Below, piece after piece: positions 42,922-51,335 of a stretch of DNA of 64,000 nt. The position numbers were made by a program, and so were the translations under genes. This DNA is from Ruegeria halocynthiae (lineage in GTDB: Bacteria; Pseudomonadota; Alphaproteobacteria; Rhodobacterales; Rhodobacteraceae): positions 806,001-870,000 of the forward strand of contig NZ_FNNP01000001.1 of the NCBI RefSeq assembly GCF_900106805.1, written 5' to 3'. The notes under the pieces were generated by a model, which did no database searches, was not told where the DNA came from, and was given only the letters and a program-made list of their open reading frames with translations. The stretch's first letter is position 1. Every line of letters begins with the position of its first letter.

Positions 42922-43212
42922 ATGAGTGGATGGCTGTTCTGGATAGGTGTAATCGCAGCATTGATAATTGCCGCCGCGCTGATCGAAGCCTATGTGAAGC
43001 GCAACAGAAAACGAAAACTGGCCGACATGCGTCCCGATCCGGATAAACTCAGCAAGGTTGGCGGAATAGAAAGATATGGGCTTGATCCGGTGACCTTGGC
43101 GCAGGCTGAACACCGGCGGCTCGAAAAAGAAGGATGGGCACTAGACCTGCCCGACGACAAAAAGACCAGCGCACAAGCGGTTGAAAAGGAAAAGCAAGAT
43201 GAGCGACGTTAA
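42922..43212 (+). CDS. Membrane-anchored hypothetical protein between bolA and grxD
   Basis: The 96-residue product has one N-terminal membrane helix (about residues 4-25, WLFWIGVIAALIIAAALIEA) and a charged cytoplasmic tail with LSKVGGIERYGLDPVTLAQAE. No family is recognised. It overlaps the start of grxD by 14 bases, so the two are co-translated. A supporting role in iron-sulfur handling is possible from position only. Confidence 0.65.
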   Translation: MSGWLFWIGVIAALIIAAALIEAYVKRNRKRKLADMRPDPDKLSKVGGIERYGLDPVTLAQAEHRRLEKEGWALDLPDDKKTSAQAVEKEKQDERR

Positions 43213-43561
43213 GACCCAGATCGACGAGACCGTCAAAGCCAATGATGTGGTGCTGTACATGAAAGGCACCAAGGAAATGCCCCAATGCGGGTTTTCTTCG
43301 CGCGTGGCAGGCGTGCTGAACTATATGGGTGTCGAATACACCGACGTAAACGTGCTGGCTGACGAAGGTGTTCGCCAGGGTATCAAAGATTATTCCGACT
43401 GGCCGACCGTGCCGCAGCTTTATGTCAAAGGCGAGTTCGTCGGCGGCTGCGATATCATCACCGAAATGACGCTATCGGGTGAACTGGACACGCTGTTTGA
43501 AGAAAACAACGTGGGCTACAACAAGGATGCTGCCGACAAAATTCGCGAAGCCAACGCTTGA
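43199..43561 (+). CDS. grxD: Monothiol glutaredoxin GrxD (Grx4)
   Basis: This CGFS-type glutaredoxin carries and transfers [2Fe-2S] clusters. The active-site motif is MPQCGFSSRVAGVLNYMGV, with the KG of VLYMKGTKEMP and the cis-proline WPTVPQLYVKGEFVGGCDI typical of the family. The ATG at 43199 has AAGGA upstream and gives a 120-residue protein of normal length. It overlaps the upstream gene by 14 bases and is a likely partner of BolA. Confidence 0.95.
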   Translation: MSDVKTQIDETVKANDVVLYMKGTKEMPQCGFSSRVAGVLNYMGVEYTDVNVLADEGVRQGIKDYSDWPTVPQLYVKGEFVGGCDIITEMTLSGELDTLFEENNVGYNKDAADKIREANA

Positions 43562-43562
43562 T

Positions 43563-43913
43563 CTATCGGCTGGTGCAGTCCCTGAACAAAACGCGTTCCG
43601 GGGCTGTATCGCCATCAGCCTGATGACTGATCGTGGCTTCCCAGCCTTTTGAGCGCAGGGTGTAAGTCCCTGCCCCTCCGACGGATTCATAGCGAATGCC
43701 CGAACCGCTTTGGACCTGTTTCATGGGAATCAACTGATCCTCAAGCAGCATCGCCGCAGCCCCCTGACCATCAGAGGCGTTGAAGTATGATACCGGCACC
43801 TGCGTGTTATTCTCGCAATTGAAGGTCACGGACAGAATATCGATGTCGGCAGATGCCCCTGTTCCCAACATGCAAACGGCAGCGGCAAAAATAGCCTGGC
43901 GGATATGGACCAT
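43563..43913 (-). CDS. MliC-like periplasmic protein (lysozyme inhibitor family)
   Basis: The 116-residue protein has an export signal (1-22, ending TGASA). The compact beta domain resembles MliC inhibitors of c-type lysozyme: VTFNCENNTQVPVSYFN with a first cysteine, then the central SGSGIRYESVGGAGTYTLRS and a final cysteine in FRDCTSR. The two cysteines could pair. Its start overlaps the zapA stop by one base (TGATG), so it is the third gene of that operon. Confidence 0.72.
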   Translation of the reverse strand: MVHIRQAIFAAAVCMLGTGASADIDILSVTFNCENNTQVPVSYFNASDGQGAAAMLLEDQLIPMKQVQSGSGIRYESVGGAGTYTLRSKGWEATISHQADGDTAPERVLFRDCTSR

Positions 43914-44305
43914 CAGGCGGTCCTCTCTTCAATCACCGCGGCCAGCGCCTCGGCCCGGGCGGCCATTTCCGCCAGCGTGTCCGTGACCGAAGGCGGCACG
44001 ACTGCGACCTCAATTCGCTCTGGCTCTGGTCGAGGTTGATTGCGCAAGCGCTTTAATTCGGTCTCGGCTTCTACCAGTTTGGCCTCGGCCAGTTTCATGC
44101 GGTCTTCATGGGCAGCCGCCTTGTCGGCCAACATCAGCCCCGCCATCAACAGCATCCGCGATTCCGGCATCCGTCCGATCTGGTCCGACAAAACCTGTGC
44201 CTCGTCGTCCAACAGCTTGGCGGCAGATTGCAGAAACGGTTCTTCGCCTTCCTGACATGAAACGTCAAAACCCCGGCCGCCGATATGAATGGTTACTTCG
44301 GGCAT
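43913..44305 (-). CDS. zapA: Cell division protein ZapA
   Basis: ZapA binds FtsZ and bundles its filaments at the division ring. The N-terminal globular part is VTIHIGGRGFDVSCQEGEE. The helical dimer part follows, with LLDDEAQVLSDQIGRM and a long coiled coil (about 60-130). The start codon overlaps the stop of the upstream coiled-coil gene by one base. Confidence 0.9.
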   Translation of the reverse strand: MPEVTIHIGGRGFDVSCQEGEEPFLQSAAKLLDDEAQVLSDQIGRMPESRMLLMAGLMLADKAAAHEDRMKLAEAKLVEAETELKRLRNQPRPEPERIEVAVVPPSVTDTLAEMAARAEALAAVIEERTA

Positions 44306-45138
44306 TATTCCACCTCTCCTTCAGCCAGGTTGGCATGGGTAAGTAACGGTTCGAGCCGAGCCAACACTGCGTGCGCCTCGGCCGCATCCGAGGCCCGTGC
44401 GGCGCGTGTCGCCTCAAGCTCTGCAGCAGTGGCGCGATTCAGCATATCCGCATCCGCAACACCCGCTTCTGCGGCAGCGCGCAATTCATCTACAGAGCCT
44501 CGAAGTTGCTCGTTCGCTTTGCGCAACCGCTGCAGATCGTCATCCAGTCGCGACATCGCCGCGCCATGGCTGGCGCGTTCGGCGCGCAACATTTTAAGCT
44601 CAGCATTGAGTTCGGTCAGACGCTCGCTGTCGACCAGATCCGCACGCAGCCGGGACAACTCAGCCTCCATCTCTTCAGCACGATAGGCTATCGGGGTCAG
44701 TTGTTCGACCTCAGACCGCAACGACTCGGCTTCTTCTGCAGAGCCCCGATAGGATTGCAGCGTTTCGATTTCTGCTTTCAGCGTCGCCACTTCATCACTG
44801 TTTTCAAGAACCGCTTTGGCATCCGCCAGCTCGGCGCGCGCGGCCTCAACCGTAGCAAGGCGCGAGGTCGCTTCAGCCAGTTGTGTACGCAACGTATCCG
44901 CTTCGCCGTCCGGGGCCGATTGGGTGCGCAACGCGTCGATCTCTTGCGCGTGCTTCTCTTTGATCGTTTTGAGCCGTTCCTCGAGCTGAGCATTGGCAAC
45001 CCGCTCTTCTTCCAACGCCACACGCAACGCCACGTCGTCACCGGCTGCAGGTCCGGCGTCCCGTAGCACCTCGATACCACTGCCGATCCGCTCCATCGCT
45101 GCTATGATACGGCGTTGTAGTTCTTCGATCTGACTCAT
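44305..45138 (-). CDS. Long coiled-coil protein upstream of zapA
   Basis: Nearly the whole 277-residue chain is predicted coiled coil, rich in Glu, Ala, Arg and Leu. It starts MSQIEELQRRIIAAMERIGS and has no membrane helix or catalytic motif. The one-base overlap with zapA suggests stoichiometric co-expression and a role at the division site, perhaps like the ZapB-type partners of ZapA. That role is inferred from shape and position. Confidence 0.65.
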   Translation of the reverse strand: MSQIEELQRRIIAAMERIGSGIEVLRDAGPAAGDDVALRVALEEERVANAQLEERLKTIKEKHAQEIDALRTQSAPDGEADTLRTQLAEATSRLATVEAARAELADAKAVLENSDEVATLKAEIETLQSYRGSAEEAESLRSEVEQLTPIAYRAEEMEAELSRLRADLVDSERLTELNAELKMLRAERASHGAAMSRLDDDLQRLRKANEQLRGSVDELRAAAEAGVADADMLNRATAAELEATRAARASDAAEAHAVLARLEPLLTHANLAEGEVE

Positions 45139-45372
45139 GCCTGTGTCACCTCTTTACCAAGGTTCGTTCTGCTATTTGCCTGTCCGAATCAAAAACGGCG
45201 GCTCTCGGGCCCAGTCTAACGGAATGTGACGGAAAATACCCACTGTTTGGTTTCAACCACTTGCACAACGCTCTTGATGCACCAGATCGGGGTTACACGC
45301 GGTTCTGCTTGCACTTTGACAATCGGATGGTATTCAGCGCCCATCTGCCCGTAACCCAAAGGAACTACGCCC

Positions 45373-47397
45373 GTGGACCTGACTGCGCTGCGCAATGCCA
45401 ACCCCGAACACTGGGACAAGGCTGCGGCCATCCGCACCCTGACCCTCGACGCTGTCGCCGCCGCCAATTCCGGCCATTCCGGTATGCCGATGGGCATGGC
45501 CGATGTTGCGACCGTTTTGTTCGAAAAGCACCTGAAATTCGACGCCTCTGCCCCGAACTGGCCGGACCGCGACCGGTTCATCCTGTCGGCTGGCCACGGC
45601 TCGATGCTGGTCTATTCGCTGCTGTATCTTACCGGCCATGGCGACGTAACTCTGGATGAGATCAAAAACTTTCGCCAATTGGGTGCCAAAACCGCCGGTC
45701 ATCCCGAAAACTTTCTGATCAATGGCGTTGAAACCACCACCGGTCCTCTGGGTCAGGGCATCTCGAACGCCGTAGGCTTTGCCATGGCCGAGGAAATTCA
45801 ACGCGCACATTATGGCAAGAAGGTCGTTGATCACTACACTTACGTGATCGCGGGCGACGGCTGCCTGATGGAAGGCGTCAGCCAAGAGGCAATCACACTG
45901 GCCGGTCGGCACGAGCTGAGCAAGTTAATCGTCTTCTGGGACAACAACAACATCACCATCGACGGCACCGTTGACATCGCTGACCGCACCGATCAGGTGC
46001 GCCGTTTTGCGGCGTCGGGCTGGCATGTACTGGAAATCGATGGCCACGACCCCAAAGCCATCGACGCCGCCATCGCCCAGGCGAAAAAGTCGAACAAGCC
46101 GACCATGATTGCGTGTGAAAGCCATATCGCTCTGGGTCACGCGGCACAGGACACTTCCAAAGGCCATGGCGCATTGACCGATCAGGATCAGCTGAAGGCC
46201 GCCAAAGAAGCTTATGACTGGCCCCATGACGCCTTCGAAATCCCGACCAATGTAAAATCCGCTTGGGAAGCCATCGGTTCCCGTGGCGCCGCCGATCGCG
46301 CGGCTTGGGAAGAGCGGTTTGCACAGCTGTCCGAGCGCAAACAGGCCGAGTTTAACCGTTCCTACGCATTCGAAGCACCCAAGAAGCTGACCGGTGCCAT
46401 CCGTTCGTTCAAAAAACAGATGTCGGAAGAGCAGCCCAAACTGGCCACCCGCGCCTCTTCGGAAAAAGTGCTGAATGTTGTGAACCCAATCATGCCCGAA
46501 ACGATTGGTGGTTCGGCTGATCTGACCGGCTCGAACAACACTAAGTCTGCCGATATGGGTGTGTTCCTGCCGGAAAACCGCAAAGGTCGCTATATCCATT
46601 ACGGCATCCGCGAACACGGTATGGCGGCCGCAATGAACGGCATGGCGCTGCATGGCGGAATCCGCCCTTATGGCGGCACATTCATGGCCTTTACCGACTA
46701 TGCCCGCCCGTCCATGCGTCTGGCGGCGCTGATGAAAATCCCGACCGTGTTCGTGATGACCCATGACTCGATCGGTCTGGGCGAAGACGGCCCAACCCAC
46801 CAGCCGGTGGAACATCTGGCCATATCACGCGCAACACCGAACACCTATGTGTTCCGTCCCGCAGATGTCATTGAAACGGCTGAGGCTTGGGAACTTGCTC
46901 TGACCTTCAAGCAAAGCCCATCGGTCTTGTCCCTCACCCGTCAGGGTGTGCCGACCGTTCGGACCGAGCACAAAGGCAGGAACTTTACGGCGCAAGGCGC
47001 CTACGTTCTGGCGGATGCAGAAGCCAAGCGTCAGGCCATCCTGATCGCCACCGGCTCCGAGGTTTCACTGGCCATGGAAGCCAAAGCGATGCTCGAGGCC
47101 GAAGGTATCGGCACCCGCGTCGTCTCAATGCCGTGCATGGAGCTATTTGCCGAACAGGATGAAGCCTATCGCAAGCGTGTCCTGCCCGCAGGTGCCGTCC
47201 GCGTCGGCATCGAGGCCGCCGTGCGCGCCGGAGGCTGGGATCGCTGGCTGTTGGGCGAGCGTGGTCGTGAAGCCAAGGCCGGTTTCATCGGCATGTCCAG
47301 CTTCGGCGCCTCTGCCCCCGCAGGCGAGCTATACAAGCGTTTCGGCATCACCACCGATGCGACCGTTGCAAAGGTCAAGGAACTGCTGGGGCTGTAA
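45373..47397 (+). CDS. tkt: Transketolase
   Basis: This thiamine-diphosphate enzyme moves two-carbon units in the pentose phosphate pathway. The signature is near the N-terminus ([20 protein letters not shown]). The TPP-binding [18 protein letters not shown] and [10 protein letters not shown] follow, and DDxGxGxDGPTHQ-type residues appear in [18 protein letters not shown]. It starts with GTG. The 674-residue length is normal. It is followed by a symmetrical terminator. Other carbon-metabolism genes (two gap genes) lie 1.6 kb downstream. Confidence 0.96.
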   Translation: MDLTALRNANPEHWDKAAAIRTLTLDAVAAANSGHSGMPMGMADVATVLFEKHLKFDASAPNWPDRDRFILSAGHGSMLVYSLLYLTGHGDVTLDEIKNFRQLGAKTAGHPENFLINGVETTTGPLGQGISNAVGFAMAEEIQRAHYGKKVVDHYTYVIAGDGCLMEGVSQEAITLAGRHELSKLIVFWDNNNITIDGTVDIADRTDQVRRFAASGWHVLEIDGHDPKAIDAAIAQAKKSNKPTMIACESHIALGHAAQDTSKGHGALTDQDQLKAAKEAYDWPHDAFEIPTNVKSAWEAIGSRGAADRAAWEERFAQLSERKQAEFNRSYAFEAPKKLTGAIRSFKKQMSEEQPKLATRASSEKVLNVVNPIMPETIGGSADLTGSNNTKSADMGVFLPENRKGRYIHYGIREHGMAAAMNGMALHGGIRPYGGTFMAFTDYARPSMRLAALMKIPTVFVMTHDSIGLGEDGPTHQPVEHLAISRATPNTYVFRPADVIETAEAWELALTFKQSPSVLSLTRQGVPTVRTEHKGRNFTAQGAYVLADAEAKRQAILIATGSEVSLAMEAKAMLEAEGIGTRVVSMPCMELFAEQDEAYRKRVLPAGAVRVGIEAAVRAGGWDRWLLGERGREAKAGFIGMSSFGASAPAGELYKRFGITTDATVAKVKELLGL

Positions 47398-47423
47398 ACA
47401 GTCGGCTCAACAGTCAGAGATAC

Positions 47424-47450
47424 AAAGGGCGGCTTTCTCGGCCGCCCTTT
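47424..47450. terminator. Bidirectional terminator between tkt and the 136-residue gene
   Basis: AAAGGGCGGC (47424-47433) and GCCGCCCTTT (47441-47450) form a 10-bp stem. A and T ends on each side serve both convergent genes. Confidence 0.8.
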
Positions 47451-47451
47451 C

Positions 47452-47862
47452 CTATTTTGGCTGGTCAAATTTCGCCCTTAACGCCTTGTATGCCAATTTC
47501 GCATAGTCCAATCGCAGTTCGTACCGATCCGCGGGCGCAATCCCTCCGGGTACGTTTTGCCCGGCCCAAGACAAAACTTGCCGCACATGCGTTCCATAAA
47601 GCGGAACGAAGTGCGCGGACTGACCCGTGAGCAGGTTGAACATTTGCCCGCCTGCCCATTTGGCGCGTTTCGCAGCTTTGTCCGCCGTGTCGATCCGGAA
47701 ATGCAGAACCCGATACAGTGCGTTCGGCTCAAACGGCATTTGTTCCGCACCAAGGTTCATGGCAGCCATTGCTGTTGCTTTGCGTTTGGCAGCGAGCCCC
47801 CTCAACTTAAACCGGGTCCGGAATTGAACCGGTCGAAAGGCTGGTAATTGACTTAGATTCAT
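47452..47862 (-). CDS. Hypothetical protein of 136 residues
   Basis: The product starts MNLSQLPAFRPVQFRTRFKL and is basic, with a central FRIDTADKAAKRAKWAGGQM and an ending LDYAKLAYKALRAKFDQPK. No signal, membrane helix or known motif is visible. The ATG at 47862 was chosen because the longer upstream reading runs back into the DUF808 gene. It lies 17 bp after that gene, on the same strand. Confidence 0.6.
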   Translation of the reverse strand: MNLSQLPAFRPVQFRTRFKLRGLAAKRKATAMAAMNLGAEQMPFEPNALYRVLHFRIDTADKAAKRAKWAGGQMFNLLTGQSAHFVPLYGTHVRQVLSWAGQNVPGGIAPADRYELRLDYAKLAYKALRAKFDQPK

Positions 47863-47879
47863 CACTTCACGCCGCCGAT

Positions 47880-48851
47880 TCAGTGAGTTTTGGGCTTGCT
47901 TGAAGACTTTCCGATCATCGGCGCAATCACTTTCGTCGCCAACGGTATCAAAACAAACCCCCAGGCCAAACCGAACACGCCGTCCATTGTCGCCTTGGCA
48001 ATCCACTCGGCCGCCTTTACCCACTGCTCAGACACTGAATGACCTACAGCGTAAGCCCAGTCATGGATGTGATGACCCAGCCAACCAAAGCCCAGAACCT
48101 CCATCCCGTGGATGATAATCGACCCTCCGACCCATAGCATTGCAGCCGTTCCAACGATTGAAAGCGTCTTCATCACGCCCGGCATAGCCTTAACCAAGCC
48201 TCGCCCAAGTCCACGCCCTATGGGCGTCGGTGCGTTTTGCGCCAGATAAAGGCCCACATCATCCATTTTAACGATCAGTGCGACCGAGCCGTAAACCGCA
48301 AGGGTCACGCCCAGCCCGACCACCGCAAGCGTTGCGGCCTGCATCCAAAGGTTTGGCGCCTCAATAGCCGCCAATGCGATAGTCATGATCTCGGCGGACA
48401 GGATAAAATCGGTCTTGATCGCGCCTTTGACCTTCTGCTCTTCCAGATGTCCCGGATCGCGGTTTTTCATGTCCTCTTCGATGACGTGACTGCCGTGCGG
48501 GAACAGGGCGTGAAAGATTTTCTCGGCCCCTTCAAAGCAAAGGTACGAGCCACCGATCATCAGCAAAGGCGTAATTAGCCATGGTGCAAAATTTGCCAAT
48601 AGCAACGCCACTGGCAACAGCAGAACAATCTTGTTGAATACCGACCCGCGGGCGATGCGCCAGATGATGGGCAATTCCCGTGCCGGGGCGAATCCCTGCA
48701 CGTATTTTGGGGTCACTGCCGCGTCATCAATGATCACACCAGCTGTTTTTGCGCCGGCTTTGCCTGCCGCCGCGACAACATCATCCACCGATGACGCCGC
48801 CACTTTTGCAATCCCCGCAACATCGTCCAACAGGGCCAACAGACCACTCAT
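47880..48851 (-). CDS. DUF808 family inner-membrane protein (YedI-like)
   Basis: This 323-residue membrane protein has the family start MSGLLALLDDVAGIAKVAAS, the VTPKYVQGFAPARELPIIW segment and YLCFEGAEKIFHALF. About six to eight helices are predicted. The function of the family is unknown. It diverges from gap, with the palindrome-bearing region between them. Confidence 0.85.
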   Translation of the reverse strand: MSGLLALLDDVAGIAKVAASSVDDVVAAAGKAGAKTAGVIIDDAAVTPKYVQGFAPARELPIIWRIARGSVFNKIVLLLPVALLLANFAPWLITPLLMIGGSYLCFEGAEKIFHALFPHGSHVIEEDMKNRDPGHLEEQKVKGAIKTDFILSAEIMTIALAAIEAPNLWMQAATLAVVGLGVTLAVYGSVALIVKMDDVGLYLAQNAPTPIGRGLGRGLVKAMPGVMKTLSIVGTAAMLWVGGSIIIHGMEVLGFGWLGHHIHDWAYAVGHSVSEQWVKAAEWIAKATMDGVFGLAWGFVLIPLATKVIAPMIGKSSSKPKTH

Positions 48852-48901
48852 CGCGCATCCTCTTGTTAATCTGCTGTAGCCGACACTACCTGATCCAACC
48901 C

Positions 48902-48942
48902 TTAGCGCAAGCGTTAGCGCAATCGGTTAAGTTTGCGCTAAC
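48902..48942. promoter_or_regulatory. GTTAGCGC-type repeats before gap (CceR-like operator candidate)
   Basis: GTTAGCGCAA (48913-48922) and TTGCGCTAAC (48933-48942) form a perfect 10-bp inverted repeat with a 10-bp spacer. A further TTAGCGCAA copy is at 48902-48910. The same core is found as a perfect palindrome before the second gap gene. A LacI-type regulator of central carbon metabolism such as CceR of Rhodobacter is the likely binder; I recall a motif of this kind but could not check it. Confidence 0.6.
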
Positions 48943-49029
48943 ACCTTAAAAATATGCCATTTTTGCCCTTTTGAGATTCACCATTCACGGCTATATGGCC
49001 TGCAAAGCAAGCGCATTTGGAGACGTCGA

Positions 49030-50031
49030 ATGACCATCAAGGTCGGTATCAATGGTTTTGGCCGTATTGGCCGCTGTACCCTGTCGCACATCGCCGCATC
49101 GGCGCGCAACGACATCGAAGTGATTAAGGTGAATGCCACTGGCCCGCTGGAAACTTCGGCGCACCTGCTGAAATATGACAGCGTTCACGGACGGTTCCCC
49201 CGCGAAATTTCCGTCGATGGCAACACCATGGATCTGGGGCGCGGCCCCATGGAGATGTTCTCGACCTACGACATGAACGAGCTGGACTGGGAAGGCTGCG
49301 ATGTTGTTCTGGAATGCACCGGCAAATTCAACGACGGGCTGAAGGCCAAGACGCATCTGGATCGCGGTGCTGGTAAGGTGTTGCTTTCGGCGCCCGGTAA
49401 GAATGTCAACAAGACAATCGTGTTCGGGGTGAACCATAATACCCTGACCGCAAACGACAACATGGTGTCCAACGGCTCTTGCACCACCAACTGCCTTGCC
49501 CCGCTTGCCAAGGTTCTGGACGAAGGTATCGGTATCGAGCATGGCATCATGACAACGATCCACGCCTATACCGGCGATCAGCCGACGCTGGACCGCCGCC
49601 ACAGCGACCTCTATCGCGCGCGTGCAGCGGCAATGTCTTTGATCCCGACTTCGACCGGCGCCGCAGCTGCACTGGGTGAGGTTCTGCCAAACCTCAAAGG
49701 TCGCCTGGATGGTTCGGCCATCCGTGTGCCAACCCCAAATGTCTCGGCCGTCGACCTATCTTTCCGCGCCTCGCGCGACGTCACCGTCGCAGAGGTCAAC
49801 GCAATCGTTGAAGAGGCCGCCAAAGGACCGATGCAACGTGTACTTGGCTATGAGCCTGCTCCGCTGGTCTCGACCGATTTCAATCACACCGAAGAAAGCT
49901 CGATCTTCGCGCCGGATCAAACCCGCGTCGTCGACAACCGCATGGTCCGCGTTCTGGCCTGGTATGACAACGAATGGGGATTCTCGGTCCGTATGGCCGA
50001 TGTCGCTGTTGCCATGGGCCGTCTTAACTGA
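49030..50031 (+). CDS. gap: Glyceraldehyde-3-phosphate dehydrogenase, first copy
   Basis: The enzyme interconverts glyceraldehyde 3-phosphate and 1,3-bisphosphoglycerate. The dinucleotide motif is VGINGFGRIGR, and the catalytic cysteine is C151 in SNGSCTTNCLAPLA, with the family's AWYDNEWGF at the end. At the site that usually holds the aspartate that binds the NAD ribose (N-D), this copy reads VNATGP (A36), which suggests that NADP is accepted. It lies 178 bp from the DUF808 gene and carries operator-like repeats upstream. Confidence 0.95.
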   Translation: MTIKVGINGFGRIGRCTLSHIAASARNDIEVIKVNATGPLETSAHLLKYDSVHGRFPREISVDGNTMDLGRGPMEMFSTYDMNELDWEGCDVVLECTGKFNDGLKAKTHLDRGAGKVLLSAPGKNVNKTIVFGVNHNTLTANDNMVSNGSCTTNCLAPLAKVLDEGIGIEHGIMTTIHAYTGDQPTLDRRHSDLYRARAAAMSLIPTSTGAAAALGEVLPNLKGRLDGSAIRVPTPNVSAVDLSFRASRDVTVAEVNAIVEEAAKGPMQRVLGYEPAPLVSTDFNHTEESSIFAPDQTRVVDNRMVRVLAWYDNEWGFSVRMADVAVAMGRLN

Positions 50032-50055
50032 CCCTTCGCACATCGCTTGTACCTT

Positions 50056-50086
50056 GATGCCCGCTCAGGTTATCTGAGCGGGCATC
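50056..50086 (+). terminator. Terminator after the first gap gene
   Basis: GATGCCCGCTCAG (50056-50068) and CTGAGCGGGCATC (50074-50086) form a perfect 13-bp stem with a GTTAT loop. The T-run is short. Confidence 0.8.
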
Positions 50087-50105
50087 ATTCGTTCAGGGCG
50101 CAGCA

Positions 50106-50249
50106 ATGACAAATCAAATCGCCATCTGGCTTGGACTTCTGATCCTGGGCGGCCTGATGCTGGACGTTGCCCTATTCGGCACCGATCACCTGCTGTTCCT
50201 CGGCAAGAAACTCTACGAATTTCTGGATTGGCTCGCCTTCTGGCGCTGA
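50106..50249 (+). CDS. Small membrane protein between the two gap genes
   Basis: A 47-codon reading frame starts with ATG at 50106 and ends TGA at 50249. The product starts MTNQIAIWLGLLILGGLMLD, has one membrane helix, and ends with an amphipathic KKLYEFLDWLAFWR. No family is recognised. Its location between a terminator and the promoter of the second gap gene, and its clean helix, suggest that it is real. Confidence 0.55.
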   Translation: MTNQIAIWLGLLILGGLMLDVALFGTDHLLFLGKKLYEFLDWLAFWR

Positions 50250-50261
50250 CAGAGGTTTTGC

Positions 50262-50298
50262 TTGACTTTCGCGCCAATCTGGCTTTGTTAGCGCTAAC
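50262..50298 (+). promoter_or_regulatory. Promoter with overlapping GTTAGCGCTAAC palindrome before the second gap gene
   Basis: TTGACT (50262-50267) and TTGTTA (50285-50290) are 17 bp apart. The perfect 12-bp palindrome GTTAGCGCTAAC (50287-50298) overlaps the -10 element, 32 bp before the ATG. A protein bound here would block transcription. It shares its core with the repeats before the first gap gene. Confidence 0.65.
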
Positions 50299-50330
50299 CA
50301 TCAATCGACCAAATTCTGACGGAGCGCATT

Positions 50331-51335
50331 ATGACACTCAAGCTGGCAATTAACGGATTTGGACGGATCGGGCGCGGTGTTCTACGGGCCGTAATGGAAT
50401 CCGGACGCACCGATGTCGAAATCGTCGCCATCAACGATCTGGCAAAGCCCGAAATGAACGCCCATCTGTTCGAGTTCGACAGCGTTCATGGACGTTATCC
50501 CCACTCCGTTACGCTCAGCGAAGCAGGTCTGGACGTAGGCGCGGGACCAATCCGGTTGACCAGTGAGCGTGATCCCGAAGCACTGGACTGGTCTGATGTG
50601 GATGTCGTTCTGGAATGCACCGGCGTCTTCCGCACTCGCGAAGCAGCTGAACGGCACCTGAAGAACGGATCAAAGAAAGTTCTGATCTCGGCCCCTGCCC
50701 GTGGCGATGGCGGCGTGAAAACAATCGTATTCGGCGTAAATGATCAAGAGCTGACTGCAGATGACATCGTTGTCTCTAACGCCTCCTGCACCACCAACTG
50801 CCTGTCACCCGTCGCTGCCGCTCTGGATGCAGGACTGGGCATCAAGCATGGCAACATGACAACCGTCCACGCCTATACCGCCAGCCAACCAGTGCATGAC
50901 ACCGCGGGGAAAGACCCCTACCTTTCACGCGCAGCGGCACTGTCGATGATCCCGACAACTACAGGCGCGGCCTCAGCCGTTGGTCTGGTCCTACCGCAAC
51001 TTGCCGGGAAACTAACCGGGCAAGCCATTCGTGTGCCGACGCCAAACGTATCTGTCGTAGATCTGGTTGCAGAGGTTTCCCGGCCTACAACCGAAGAAGA
51101 GGTTAACGCCCTTTTCGTCGATGCCGCGGCAAAAATTCCTGGCGTCTTAGCTGCCGAGAATCGCCCACTGATTTCGATCGACTTCAACCATGACTCGCAT
51201 AGCTCGACGGTTTCATTGGCTGAAACCAAAGTCACCGACGGCACATTGGTGCGCGTCCTTGCCTGGTATGACAATGAATGGGGTTTCTCGAACCGGATGC
51301 TGGACACGGCTGCCACGATGGGCGCCCTAGCCTAA
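50331..51335 (+). CDS. gap2: Glyceraldehyde-3-phosphate dehydrogenase, second copy
   Basis: This is a 334-residue paralogue of the first copy, with INGFGRIGRGVLRAV, catalytic cysteine C153 in NASCTTNCLSPVAAAL, and AWYDNEWGFSNRM. It keeps the NAD-selecting aspartate (VAINDLAKP, D36). It also differs at the substrate loop (ASQPVHDTAGKDPYLSRA against GDQPTLDRRHSDLYRAR). Its last 9 bases overlap the convergent coaD gene. The operator-like palindrome in its promoter suggests that it is controlled by carbon source. Confidence 0.93.
   Translation: MTLKLAINGFGRIGRGVLRAVMESGRTDVEIVAINDLAKPEMNAHLFEFDSVHGRYPHSVTLSEAGLDVGAGPIRLTSERDPEALDWSDVDVVLECTGVFRTREAAERHLKNGSKKVLISAPARGDGGVKTIVFGVNDQELTADDIVVSNASCTTNCLSPVAAALDAGLGIKHGNMTTVHAYTASQPVHDTAGKDPYLSRAAALSMIPTTTGAASAVGLVLPQLAGKLTGQAIRVPTPNVSVVDLVAEVSRPTTEEEVNALFVDAAAKIPGVLAAENRPLISIDFNHDSHSSTVSLAETKVTDGTLVRVLAWYDNEWGFSNRMLDTAATMGALA

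Noticed and set aside
47863..48024. N-terminal extension of the 136-residue hypothetical gene
   Set aside because: It would run 145 bases into the DUF808 gene, and the extra residues look like a shadow translation.
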